NCBI GenBank assembly: GCA_037176885.1
Contig: JAWWNJ010000015.1
Location: forward strand, 2,418,001 to 2,482,000
Source: Favolaschia claudopus
Lineage: Eukaryota; Basidiomycota; Agaricomycetes; Agaricales; Mycenaceae
Direction: 5' to 3'
DNA length: 64,000 bases
Below the pieces are notes generated by a model. It did not search any database. It was not told where the DNA came from and saw nothing but the letters and a program-made list of their open reading frames with translations. Position numbers and translations under genes: made by a program. Shown in pieces: positions 22,708 through 34,465 of this stretch (the stretch's first letter is position 1; each line of letters begins with the position of its first letter).

Positions 22708-24663
22708 ATGGAACGCGTCAAACAAATTGCAGCTCACTTCACGTCTTACTCTAATGGTCTCGCTGCTCTCGAACGCAAGAGTCCGGACGACGTCGTGTAC
22801 GCGTTTCGAACACACTTAAATTAGTTCCGGCCCCAGCAATAAACATTGTTTAGAATCACTTTTGCCAAACGTTCGCCTCTTACTAAGGCCAAGAAAGGCG
22901 GCCTCAAGGACGCTAGGTCTGCATACACCTTATATCGCCCGAATATTGTCTTAATCCCCATCTACGTACATAGGGTCGACGAGTTAATGCTGGAGATGTT
23001 CAAGGTAGCTTACAGAGAAAGCATCAGTTTGAGCACGACTTGACGTTTCTCAGCATACCATTACTGGGGGTAAAGTATTTGGGGAATCTTGCACTTTCCT
23101 GCTAACTCGGTGGACTTCTCAGCCAACATAGATCCTGCCATGGTCGGAGATATCTGTGTTGGAACGGTGCTGACTACGGATGCCAATTATCACGCTCGGG
23201 CTGCGGCCTTGGCAGCTGGTTATCCCGAATCTGTTCCAATCCAAACCATAAATCGATTTTGCTCGAGCGGTATTTCCCCTCCCGATGTCTTCTCACATTC
23301 ACGAGCTCATCTTGTCTTTCGTTAGGTCTCATGGCGGTAACGTTTCTCACTTTTCTACCTCGTCGTTTCTTTGATCATGGCTCGCAGGTAACGACTATTG
23401 CAAATCAAATCCGCGCAGGTCAAATCGAGGTTGGATTGGCCATAGGAGTGGAGAGTATGTCGCAAAAGTAAGGTTCACCCGGGAATATAACGGGAGTCTC
23501 CATTCTAATTCCATGCTTCGTATAGTCCAGACAATGGAGGACCCTCTCTCAGTGAATTGATTTCTTGCAACGCGGCCGCGCGCGATTGCACTGAACGCAT
23601 GGGATGGACGAGGTGATTGAATAATTGACACCAAACCCCCCCCAGATTGCGCTGATACGTGGTTGCTTGAAGTGAAAATGTAGCTGCAGATTTCCAAGTT
23701 TCGCGCAAAGAGCAGGACGAGTTTGCCGCCATTTCTTTCCAGCGTGCCGAAGCTGCTCAAAAGGCCGGATATTTTGAACAAGAAATAGTCCCATTCACTG
23801 TTTTCAATAAGGATTCTAAAACAGGAGAGCGCACACAAATTACGGTCACAAAAGACGACGGAATAAGATATGGGACGACGGCGGAAAGTTTAACCAAAAT
23901 TCGCTCGGCGTTCCCTCAGTGGGGTAATGCCACAACCACAGGCGGAAATGCCAGTCAAATCACGGACGGGGCAGCCTCAGTTCTGCTGATGACTAGAAAG
24001 AAAGCTGAAAGCCTCGGCCTTCCTATTCTTGCAAAATATATCACGACGTCTGTGGCCGGTATGTCGATCGCACAACTATCGCTACCCTACGCCCCAATAA
24101 CGATAAAATAGGTGTTCCTCCCCGTATCATGGGGGTGGGACCTGCATTTGCCATACCCATGGTACTGAGACAAGCTGGTATCTCCCAGGACGACGTAGAC
24201 TTGTTCGAGATCAACGAGGCGTTTGCTTCTCAATGCCTGTACACTGTTCGCAAGCTTAATCTGTCGATGTAGGGCTTCCGTATTTGGTGTCTGTATCAGT
24301 ACTGATAAAGCTCTTTTTTTTCTCAGGGACAAGGTCAACGTCAATGGAGGGGCGATAGCGTTTGGGCATCCTTTGGGTACTGGTGCATGCCAGATAGCGA
24401 TTCGACTTTTACACTGATGTTCCCCGACTCAGGTTGCACGGGTGCTCGACAGATCGCGACTGGATTGAATGAGCTGGAGCGGAGGAAGGGCAAGGTAAGA
24501 CCTCAGGATCCTACATCCTCCCCAATTTATGCAGTTACAGGTCCTGGTAACCTCAATGTGCATAGGTAGAGTGTTGACTGTTCTTTTTGCTTGTTTTCTT
24601 TTCTTGGCTAAAGTAACGGTAGGAACTGGTATGGGCGCCGCTGCTGTTTTTGTGAGAGACTAA
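22708..24663 (+). CDS. Peroxisomal 3-ketoacyl-CoA thiolase
   Basis: Fourteen exons (22708-22796, 22854-22916, 22974-23004, 23054-23069, 23123-23269, 23326-23336, 23388-23467, 23526-23612, 23673-24058, 24112-24268, 24327-24376, 24433-24494, 24541-24565, 24623-24663) join to 414 codons plus stop. The N-terminus contains RVKQIAAHF, a fit to the PTS2 peroxisome import signal. Catalytic motifs are present: NRFCSSGLMAV (acyl-accepting Cys), [18 protein letters not shown] (His) and GCTGARQ (second Cys). It cleaves 3-ketoacyl-CoA to acetyl-CoA and a shortened acyl-CoA, the last step of beta-oxidation. Exons of 11, 16 and 25 nt are required for the conserved sequence. No frame break remains after splicing. 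Confidence 0.93.
23326..23336 (+). other. 11-nt micro-exon of the thiolase gene
   Basis: GTCTCATGGCG lies between an acceptor (TCGTTAG) and a donor (GTAACG). With the preceding G it encodes Gly-Leu-Met-Ala directly after the active-site NRFCSS. Thiolases conserve this stretch, so skipping the exon would remove part of the active-site loop and shift the frame. Confidence 0.8.
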
Positions 24664-24974
24664 TTTTACTACTTGACTGTAATTACCGTAAACATGCTAT
24701 TTATGTTTTGGTTCTTGATACGATGATATACGACCAACTACGCTACGCAAATAGCTCAGGTAAACACCTCGTTGGCTCGAAGGTAAGTACTGTGCATTGT
24801 CAGGAGAATTTCTGAGAAAATGGGCGAGTTGACGGCTTGAATCGACCGTCCAATCATCAATCGCTGATGTGACACCGAGGCAACAAACAATTTCCTTCTG
24901 CTCATCACGACTGTCCTTCGACGCGACTGTTGCTCGGTTGAACCCCCACTCTCTTTCACCACCACTTGCGGCCC
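24664..24974. promoter_or_regulatory. Intergenic region before the heparinase-like gene
   Basis: 311 bp between two rightward genes: 3' end of the thiolase transcript and promoter of the next gene. No gene or clear motif seen. Confidence 0.4.
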
Positions 24975-27900
24975 ATGGCCACACAATACGATAATTTAAA
25001 CCAAGGACACCAAGTATACGGCTCTGGTGGCCAGTATTACAATGAATCCTCACAAGGCTTCATAACACCTGCAAGGCATGATAAAAAGCGAACCAGCAAC
25101 TGGATTAAAGTACTTCCGTACTTGCTCGTTGCTATTCGGTAATTGACCGCGTTGTAGTTCGGAATCCCTATTCTACTCCTCGTCATTGCTGGGGGTGTTG
25201 TAGGGGCCATTCTTGCCACACGCAAGAAATCGAGCGACTCCTCTTCTTCCTCCTCCTCCGGCTCATCTGGCGACTCCAACTCCGACTCCAGCGACAAAAT
25301 AGGCTCTGGACGCTTCGCCACTGCAACGAACAGCGAATTCATGATGCCCATATACCCCTCCACCACCGATACTGCTCGTTTCTCATCTCCCACTTTTGCG
25401 CCCAACAACGCTCTCGCTTGGCCTAGCGATCCTTTCTCTCCCTCTTCACCGGATCCGCTTACTACACGGTATGTATCATTTATCATGCACCGCTATATCC
25501 TCACATCTTGGCTGATAATTCGTGCAGCCCGGACCGACCTCGTCTCATAGCACCCGCTCACAAATGGGCCGCTCTGCCCAATCTAATTGCCCAAGACCCT
25601 TATCTTCATTGTAAGTCTTGCTTGCCTTTGGTGTACCTCTGTTGACCAAGTAGTATAGCCTGGAACGACACGATTTTCCTCAATGCTTCTCAATACTACC
25701 CCCTTCCGCCCGTGCGCTATGTCATGGAGTAAAGCTGATCTAGTTCATTGTCGTATCTTATTCTGACGTGTCTGTTGCAGCGGGCCCAGCGGAATCTTGG
25801 ACAATGCTCGTGAGGTCAAAATGCGAATCAAGGCATTTTCGTATGTTTACCGCATGACCAACGACACGAAATGGGCGGACCGCACCTGGGCAGAGTTACA
25901 GGTGGGATTTGACGAAGCAAATCACCTTCACCATTCATCACTCTACCCTAGAACGCCGCCGGAAACGGTACGACCCCCTTCGGTCCTGATGACGACAAAT
26001 GGAACTCCGTTCGTGTGCTCATCTTACCTGCACTTGTTCATTCACTGATCATGTGTTGATAGAACCATTTCTTGGATGTTGCGGAGTTCTCTGCTGCGTT
26101 CGGTATCGCATACGACTGGCTATACGATATCTGGACTGATGACCAGAAGAGCAAGATTATCAGTACTCTTATCAAATATGGTCTGCAGCCTGGTATCACC
26201 GCCTACACTCCCTCAGACACCGTTTTCATTGGATGGTGGAAGAGCAAGGGAACTCTTGGCAATTGGAATTGTGTATGCAACTCAGGACTTACAATGGCGG
26301 CACTCGCTATCCTCGGAGATGATCAGAGTGGCCTGGCAAAGCAGCTTCTTGGTTTGACGATCGACAACGCCAAAGAAAATTGCGCCATGGCTCCATCGGA
26401 CGACGGTACCTGGGCCGAGGTCAGTCTTTCCATTAAACACAGTTCAGTCTCTCACTGTTCTCGCAAGACGGCCAACTATTGGTACTTCGGTACCACAGGT
26501 GCGATTCTTGAGTTCCTTCTTTCCTGAAGCTAATGTTTTCGGCAGGACACGCGGAAATGACATCCTCGCTGATGACAGCCACGGGCTCTCACTACGGCTT
26601 ACTCGACGCGAATCCCAACTTTGAGAAGACCGGCGACTTCCATATGCATGTAACGGTAAGGCATACGATATCATAGCTTTGTATCTCGATTAATAATGTC
26701 AGGGGCCTACATCTCTTTTCAATTGGGGCGACCACGGTCAGTTGCTACTTTCTGCTGACGAGTAGAACATGAATTCAAAGGAGTATCCACTTAGGACCCG
26801 GCAAATTCTCGACCACGGCCAACAGCATGATTTTTTATGGTCAACAGTACAATCAACCTCAGTATGCATTATTCCAGCGCGACCAGAGGGACGCCGCTGA
26901 ACCCTGGAGTATGTTCTGGTACGATGCTACAATGAAGGTGCGATGCGAGTATTTTGGGCATCGTGTTCTTGAATCTCAACTCGCTGCAGGGTGCTTTCTG
27001 GAATGGCAAAGAATTGGATCATTTCTTCGACAACGGTCTCGATCAATGGGGGGCAATGAGGACTAGCTGGACTGACATCAACGCGCTCTACGTGGCCATC
27101 AAGGCGGGAAAGAATCTTGGTCATCAGACGCACAATGACCTTGATTGCGGTGACTTTGTTCTCGATGCCATGGGCACGCGGTGGGCTGGGGAGCTAGGTA
27201 TGAGTGGGCGGTACCCTTCGAGAGACTTTGCCTTATTATCAACACACCATAGGCAGTGCCGATTACACAGCGCCCACTTATTTCAGTTCCGATGGTGCGT
27301 GAGATTAGAGAATTTTGCGGAAGCAGTCGATTCATTGGAACATAGCCCAGGGTTCCGATCGCTGGAAGTGGTATAGGAAGATGACCGAGGGTCAGAACAC
27401 CATTCTTATTGCGGCAGCGAACCAGAACGTCGACGCAGCGCCGACTATCAAGCACGACTCTTCGGGCACTCTTCAAGGTTCCAGCACCGTTGCAGACATT
27501 CCTAAAGACTCGACGGCCTTCTTCACAACGGATATGACCAGCGCCTATTTCAACGCGTATGCTTTTAATCCACTGTTTTTTTTTTCTTACGTCTTTCAAC
27601 TCGTTGTAGCACATCCGTTAAGCGTGGAATTCGTCTCTTGAACGGTCGCAAACAGGTGCTCCTCCAAGATGAGATCAATGCCAGCGCGCCGGTTATGTGG
27701 AGGATGCATACCAATGCCACGGTTTCGCTTTCTGGCACCAGCGCGACTCTGAAGTTGGACGGTCAAACGATGGAGGTGTCAATGTTAAACCCACCTGATG
27801 GTGCTCAATTCACGACCGCGGACGCCAAACGACTTGACTCGGACGTGACGCCGCCCACCCCAGACCAAGAGAATCCTGGCGTGACTGTCCTGATAATTTC

Positions 27901-28076
27901 TCTCCCTGCAGGTGAGAAACCATATGCATGTTTCGAATGCATAGTGACTGATGATCTACGAACTAGGGACATACAACCTACAAGTCCTCTTCAATCCGCA
28001 ATGGAAAGATAAGACGGACTTTGTGACGCCGCCGTCTGTGAATCTGGATAATTGGTTATTGAGGAGTCACGACTAG
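24975..28076 (+). CDS. Heparinase II/III-like protein, type II membrane anchored
   Basis: Multi-exon gene; the first exon is 24975-25109, followed by one from 25158. The short cytosolic N-terminus ends in KKRTSNWIK. A single membrane helix (IPILLLVIAGGVVGAILAT) and a Ser-rich stalk follow, then an all-helical (alpha/alpha toroid) region (FLDVAEFSAAFGIAYDWLYD, TANYWYFGTTGHAEM) and a heparinase II/III domain. Its signature HQTHNDLDCGDFVLDAMGTR is followed by WAGELGSADYTAPTYF. Family members are polysaccharide lyases acting on uronic-acid polymers. The fungal substrate is not known, and an extracellular or luminal wall polymer is only a guess. The stop is at 28074-28076. Interior exon borders are partly inferred from conservation. 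Confidence 0.82.
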
Positions 28077-28122
28077 AGATGGAGTTTTTGCCGAACCTTT
28101 AGGTTTGGCTCCTTACAAGAAT

Positions 28123-28307
28123 TTCTTTGTTACTCCCCGATTGGGGTATGCTTACCAATGGCACAGCCACCCATTTTGGTTCAACGCAACGTTACGCAAG
28201 TTCCTTGTTACACCCCGATTAGGAAGTGTACAGCCACCCATTTTGGTTCAACGCAAGTTTCTTGTTGACTACCGATTAGGAAGTGTACAGCCACCTATTT
28301 GGGTTTG
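28123..28307. repeat. Three imperfect tandem copies of a ~57 bp unit
   Basis: Copies at 28123-28200, 28201-28257 and 28258-28307 share TTCCTTGTTACACCCCGATT, AGGAAGTGTACAGCCACCCA and TTTTGGTTCAACGCAAG. The first copy is longer through two inserts and the last is truncated. It begins about 45 bp after the stop codon of the heparinase-like gene, so it probably lies in the 3' untranslated region or just beyond. Confidence 0.85.
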
Positions 28308-30324
28308 TTTCCTCTGGTGCCCTATTGGTTCCAAGAAGTAGTTCTTGAGTACATGTAGTTCTGAATTTCCCTATCTACGCATGTCTCTAAATGCACCAGT
28401 GCTTTGATGTCCTCTGAAAAGCCGAGTCGACGGAGATCGGAATTCACGAATCCCAAATGTCACCCTCATGTGATTGTGACCTGCCGCGTTCAGGTTCCGA
28501 CCTGAATCAAGTCATGTGACTAGTATTGATGTGACATATTTGTGACTTTCACTAGACCTTTCCCTCTTTACACTTCGTGGTTCATCCAGTCCTCAGTGCT
28601 CTGAACACCTCTGATGGGTGCAGGGAGAAATATCTGATGCTCGGCCTCTATCTGCAGAATCTCAGTATGCCTTTCAGGCAGCCGGCTCCTCTGCCAGTGT
28701 TGTTCAAGTTTCGTTCTTGCATCTTCCGAGATGTGATTTTGTATGGCAGAGAGACGGAACGGAATAGTGTCGAAAGTGTTATATGAGTACAGTAAGTGCT
28801 TTGAATCATGAATGGAAGCATAGCTTGCTAGATCAATGCCTACTTTTTTTTTTAGAGTGCGACTCGGACTTGGAGGATCGTGCAAGGATCGTAACTTAGG
28901 ATACTAAAGTGAAGGTAAGTTACTAGTAGCGGTGTATCTGTGCATACCCTCTGTGTTGGTATGCCAATTTGAAAGTTTCACCGTGCATGCCCTCGAATAT
29001 TCGCTACTGCTTCCCGCACCTGTGAACATGCGACCAACTCCACCGCTCCATCCTACGCCCCATTCCACCTGTCTTCTCCGCCCCATCGATGTTAGACGGG
29101 CATATTATGACGCGTGAGCCAATTCGTTTCATTCTGTTAATTTCTTGCCTTCTTTTCTTTCTTTCTGGGAGGCTCTGTTTCTCTGTGTGTGCGGAGGTTG
29201 GATCATCATGCATGAAGTGCCTCAACACTGCTTCTAGACCGGGTCCACACCCTATTCGCTTATTAGTTTGTTCGGGACTCCATGCCTGCCTCGAACGAAT
29301 TGCATGGCACCTCGTTATTGCCTATGTGTTCATTCAGAAACCTGCAATCTGCAACTTGCGGTGGTTCGTCAACTTACGAGCGTCATCTTGTTCTTGAATA
29401 GGATTGACTTGTTTTGCCTTTCTCATTGCCTTTCTTTCTCACTACGATGTCCTTCTCATGCTCCTCCTTCCCCTCGGCTCTCCTCCACCCTTGTCTCTTT
29501 TCCCCATTTCCTGTTACTTACAAGTCCCTCCCCTTTTGTTACAGGGTCACTACTTCCCCAACCACACAGTTAGCAACAACTATGACGCTCATTCTACCTC
29601 CAATAGCGTGCACAATTACTTGCTACTTCTAGTTGTAAGCTTGGACCAGAGTGTGGTGAAAAAGCGCTGAATTTATGCGCATTATACACGTAGGACAGAT
29701 ACGGAGTAAATTGAATGTGAGCGCTCTAAGTCTCTATTTTGTCATTTTATTGGGGCTATAGGAGTGACATTAACGGCACAGAAGTTTCGAAGGGGTTCAC
29801 TCCTATGAGTTTGTTCGGGCAGAGAGTTGTCAGCGCTGATAGATCTAGACTCACCAGCGGCGGCGGCGACTGGAGTCGGACACCTATCACGATACTGTAA
29901 CCTTGAAGGGTCATCAAAAAAGATCACTGGACACAGTCAAACACGCATCGCCTGATTCGTCTCGTTTTACTTCATTCATTCCCTTGGCAATCTGTTTTCT
30001 ATGTCAATGTCCTTTCGGAGGGTGTTTGGAGTATTTCCGTTGGATTGTTTCTATCTCGTACGTGAAGCGGGAAGGTGCTCGGTAATTATTATAATGTGTG
30101 GCGAAGACTGAACACTAGGTACATGCTGAATATATAAAATCCAAAATTTCTTGGGACTTACATTGAGTCGGTTTGCCGGTTTTTGAGTTCTATATACTAC
30201 TCTAACTAAGGTTCGGCACCTGCCGCTTGCGGCCTTATCCCAGTTCATTTTAGCTTACTTGCGAGTGTACATTGTAACTAGGCATAAGATGCCCGTCTTT
30301 GCGGATGAAACAGTTGGGGTGATA

Positions 30325-30374
30325 AAGTGTGACAGGAAACCGACAGATGTCACAGAATGTCACAATGTGACATT
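30325..30374. promoter_or_regulatory. Cluster of TGTCAC sites including a perfect palindrome
   Basis: The palindrome AATGTCAC-AAT-GTGACATT covers 30356-30374, with a further GATGTCACAG directly before it and GTGTGACAGG at about 30328. It lies about 300 bp upstream of the ATG of the wall-sensor gene. TGTCA cores are bound by TALE-type homeodomain proteins, but the binder here is unknown. Confidence 0.45.
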
Positions 30375-30676
30375 ATCATCACGTCCCTCCTTCGCTGGCT
30401 GTCTCTCTGTCCGGCTCCTCCACATTCGTTTATCACCGTCCTGGGTGTCTGTTAGCAGCGCCTAGCATCTCTCTCACCGTCGTCCGCACAGGGCCTCATA
30501 CATACAAACGCCCTCGTAACCCGTAAGCAATTGTCACGGCGTTGTCAAGGTTCTGTGTTTTCTGATATTGACTCTCCCTCTTGTTCGTTTCGTCCATCTT
30601 CTCACCGGCTGCGCCTGCTCTTGATTGCTCGCTCTATCATTGACCACACCAGCTTCGCCGAGAATCCATATACGCC

Positions 30677-31783
30677 ATGTTTATCGCCCCCAAAAACCTT
30701 TCCCTCACGCTCTTTGTTTTCGTCCTCGTCTCCCTCACCGTCTCCTCGGTTGACGCTCACGACTTTGCCCAACCCAATCGCCGTCATGACAATCTCAAGC
30801 GTTTGGTGCGAAAGCGGTCCCCCGCTTTGGGCCTATTAAACCTCGCTCCTGACCCCAATGACCCCAACGCCAACCCCGGCGGATTGGGCGATGGGCTCAG
30901 TGCCTCGGCATCTGCATCCTCTGCCTCTGCCTCCGCCTCGGCCTCGGACAGTGCTGTTTCGCAATCCGCTTCGGACTCGGCTTCAGCGGTTTCGTCGGTA
31001 TGACCTCCTTCGTTTGTTGCCCCTCTAGTTTGAGTTGAGAGTTTCTTCCAGAGTTCAGCGTCAAGTCAATCTTCTGCTGCCTCAGATTCGAGCTCGGCCT
31101 CCGCCTCCTCGTCATCTGCATCCGCCGCGAGCACTCCCTCGCCCTCGGCGCCGACCCCGCCTAAAGAACCCTCGACCCCTGAATCCGACCCCGAGTCGTC
31201 GTCCAGCCGTCCTCTATCCACTGTGACCAAAGTGAACTCTGTCGTTGGCGCTGTCGAGACCAGCCCACCCCCTCCTGGTCAACAATCTGCCACCTCTGAA
31301 ACAAAGAGCACCATCACCACCGTCATCATTGCCATTGCTGCCTCTGTTGGAGGTGTGGCCATCCTGTGGACCGTTTTCCGCAAGTGGAAGCTCGGCCACT
31401 CGAAGAAGTTCGACGAGCGCATGGCTCCGATCGACTGGCAGCCTACGAACGATGACGGTATCGTCCCGGCCCATCGCCGTTCCCCCTCCAGAGCCTCTTC
31501 CTTTACCTCTTCGGCTCACGGTCATGGCGCGGGATACAGCGACCGTCTTGACCACGACTTTACCGCTGCGCCGTCGCACCTTGCTCCCGTCGGTGGCTAC
31601 GCTGATCTCGCCCGTGGCCCCAGCCCGCAGCCGCAGATGCAGGAAGCTTATGACAGCCAAGGCCTGACGCGCGGACCCAGCACGACCCGACCCGGTTATG
31701 ACGCCGGCTTGCCCCTCCATCATCAGGCTGGACATGGCAAGGCCGAGGCGTACGATTACAACGGCGACGCAATCAGATTCTAA
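30677..31783 (+). CDS. Single-pass Ser/Ala-rich membrane protein (Mid2/WSC-like wall sensor)
   Basis: Two exons (30677-30997, 31052-31783) joined in frame. A signal peptide (LSLTLFVFVLVSLTVSSVDA) and a basic KRLVRKR site are followed by a mucin-like Ser/Ala/Pro region expected to be O-mannosylated, one membrane helix (TTVIIAIAASVGGVAILWTV) and a cytosolic tail of about 140 residues rich in Ser, Gly, His and Pro. Yeast Mid2 and Wsc proteins of this layout report cell-wall stress to Rho1. No WSC cysteine domain is seen, so the comparison rests on architecture only. Confidence 0.75.
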
Positions 31784-32223
31784 ATGGCCATTTGAGGCGC
31801 ACACTGGGCTTACCTCTAACATGCGTTAGAGCGGCTCGATCTCCACTCCGTTGCTTGTTGGTTTGGTTTTGATTTCCATAAACTCAGTTACGCACCGCTG
31901 GACGTTTTCAACTTGTTTCCCCTCCTCTACCATACCTTTATTTCGCTCATCGGGCTTGTTCCCTTCATACCCATCTGCCATACTTACCACATACGAGTTC
32001 ACTATGCGCAAGTATGAATTGGAAGTTGATCTTAATTCTCAAGAGATTGTGCAAATTGCCATGTACATAGATCAACTATAGATAGCACGTGCAACAACAG
32101 ATCAAGACTTTAAGAGGTGACGAAATCGGAATAAGCCGAATCATCACGTGACCGTGTTCGCGAACAAAACACGATCGACTGAGCGACTCGCGTCCCACTT
32201 GGGTCAACTTACGCCAGCGGTTT
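31784..32223. promoter_or_regulatory. Upstream region of CDC7 with two CACGTG E-boxes
   Basis: Contains CACGTG at 32086-32091 and at 32145-32150, 138 and 79 bp before the CDC7 start codon. CACGTG is bound by bHLH factors such as Cbf1 in yeasts. The 5' part is the 3' end of the wall-sensor transcript. No gene seen. Confidence 0.45.
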
Positions 32224-34465
32224 ATGGCCCCGCTTTTCTCGCAGCATTCGTCCAATCCCTTGGAGGCGCGTGGATCCTCTGACGAACGGAGCAAACTGCA
32301 TCTGAAGAACTACCACAACGCTCAAAGAGACAATCCCGCCTCGTCGGACGATCCTCTGGACGGATATCAAGTGGCAGAGGTCGAAAATTACCATACCCAC
32401 TTAACGAACATTATTCCCGACTACAATATCCCCAGCCTGCGCGCCACAACAGACGAGGAGGCGATGGACAGCGACGATGACCTACTGGAACCTATGAACG
32501 AGGATGAGCAAGACCACGAGGAGGACATGGATTTCCAGGAGGACAGCGATGAGGAGTTTACCATTTTGAAGAAGAGCCCGGAAGAACGGCATGAAATTGA
32601 AGAAGAGATCGCTGAGCTCGAGGTAGCTGTGCCCCAGCTTACAGAAGACTACAAACTCGTGGATCGGTTGGGCACTGGAACGTTCTCATCCGTATACAAG
32701 GCCCTCGACTTGGGGTATCACGATAAGTGGGACAACGCTCCTTGGCTTGGACGCCACCCGCCATCTTCGTCTGCACACTACCAATCCGTGCCACAACCAG
32801 AAGGCACCAAAATCTTTGTCGCCATCAAGCGAATCTACGTGACGAGTAATCCTGAACGAATACGGAATGAAATTTCGATCCTGGCGGACTGCAGGGGATG
32901 CCGTCATGTTTCCCAGTTAATTACCGCTTTCCGACATGAAGACCAAGTTGTGGCCATCATGCCTTATCATCGTAATGAGGATTTTCGAGTGAGTGTTCTA
33001 TCAGATGACTTGGAATGAAGTATTCACTGCTTCAGGAATTTTATCGCACCCTGACGATGCCCGGCATCAAGGCGTATCTTCGTAGCATGTTTCGAGCTTT
33101 ATGCGACATCCATGCCCGACAAATCATACACAGAGATGTTAAGCCCGCCAATTTTCTATTCGATCCACGAACGGGTCAAGGCATTCTCTGCGATTTCGGT
33201 CTCGCTTGCGTAAGGATTATGTACAGTATATCTCACTGCTATCCTATTGCTGACTAGTCTGTCCCCAGCGGATTACCTCGTCTCCAAAACAGATACAGGG
33301 TGCCTGCTTTCATACCGCTGCAAGTCTCGAATACCCGCATGGTCGTTTATTTTCCCGCAAAGATTATGACTCTGCGCCAAGGATCAAGGAAAAGCAGAAA
33401 ACTGCAAGAGCAAATTCCAACTCGAACTCAGATAAAGTGGGCTATCTCGCTAATGACACTCGGTATGTCAAGATTTTTCCCTTTCATCAAGCCACGCTCA
33501 TCCATGATTCAAGTCCAATTTCCAAGGCCAATCGAGCCGGTACGCGTGGATTTAGAGCGCCCGAGGTACTTCTCAAATGCTCCGAGCAAACAGGGGGTAT
33601 GTACATCCTTCTCTGTGGCTCGCATTGACTTACGAATATTTTAGCCATTGATGTGTGGGCGGCTGGAACTATTCTATTATTTTTCCTGACAGGAAAATTT
33701 CCTCTCTTTCAATGTTCGGATGATAATGAAGCATTGATGGAGATTGCTTGCATTCTCGGCAAGAAGAAGATGGAAATTGTTGCGACACTTCACAGTAAGC
33801 CGGATGTCGAGAATCTCTATCCGAAGCCCCACTCATTTCCGTATGTAGGTCGAACATTTGCGACCAATGTCCCCTCCGTGACCGACGGTGGCGTGTCATG
33901 GCATTCTTTCGTCACGAAACAAAATCCTGACCTCTACACTCCTCCCAAACCAAACCCCGAACATTATCCTCATAACCAAACAAATTATGCGGCAGATGAT
34001 ACCGTGATAAACGATTCCTTACCCCCCGCGTCCTCTTCTTCACCGTCCCGCGGCTCCTCACCGTCCTCCGCTTCTGTCCCTCCATCTGTCGCTGTTCTAA
34101 AGGACCAAGCAGAGCGCGAGGTGCACAAGCGCGATGTGGAACTTGCGTTCAGTTTACTGCAGGGTCTTCTCGAGCCCGAGGCTTATAAACGCCTGACGCC
34201 TAGGGAAGCTCTTGCGCATGAATTTCTGCTCGAAGCGGACGAACCGGCTGACGAGGAGATGTTTCCGCATCCATTTGGACAAGGCGTGTGCAAGAAATAT
34301 CATTTCATTGACGAGGTAACAGACGAGCTGGGTGTTCTGGTATTTGCGCCGCAACAGCCTGGACAAACAGAACGGCGACTGTTGACAAGGGTGCTGGTAC
34401 CGGGGCAGGGGGTAGCAATCGGGAGACAGCCCTGCGAGTATCACAGGGATATTCTTTACCTTTAG
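32224..34465 (+). CDS. CDC7: CDC7-type serine/threonine protein kinase
   Basis: Five exons (32224-32988, 33036-33209, 33269-33462, 33514-33596, 33645-34465) join to 678 codons plus stop. An acidic N-terminus precedes the kinase domain: glycine loop [17 protein letters not shown] (Lys), [40 protein letters not shown] and [15 protein letters not shown]. Large inserts after DFG and before the last helices, with the [12 protein letters not shown] segment, are typical of Cdc7. With its partner Dbf4 it phosphorylates MCM helicase subunits to fire replication origins in the nucleus. The second intron must end at CCCCAG to keep the frame. Confidence 0.9.

Larger units (their letters stand above)
28077..30676. 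other. 2.6 kb gene-poor interval
   Basis: The longest gap in the window. Several open frames of 60-105 codons exist on both strands, but none has a start, splice pattern or composition that convinces. It contains the three-copy repeat at 28123-28307, TGTCAC/GTGACA hexamers at about 28457-28545 and 30325-30374, a long pyrimidine-rich strand at 29130-29560, and TATATAAAA at about 30129. A non-coding RNA or a fast-evolving short gene cannot be excluded. Confidence 0.5.

Noticed and set aside
22708..28076. Thiolase and heparinase-like genes as a catabolic cluster
   Set aside because: Their pathways are unrelated and the spacing is ordinary for this region; no shared regulator sites were seen.
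29089..29670. Hydrophobic open frames in the gene-poor gap
   Set aside because: They read a pyrimidine-rich strand (Leu/Ser/Pro/Phe) and have no splice or family support.
31214..31822. 202-codon minus-strand open frame
   Set aside because: Antisense to the wall-sensor gene; composition mirrors the repeated Ser/Pro codons.
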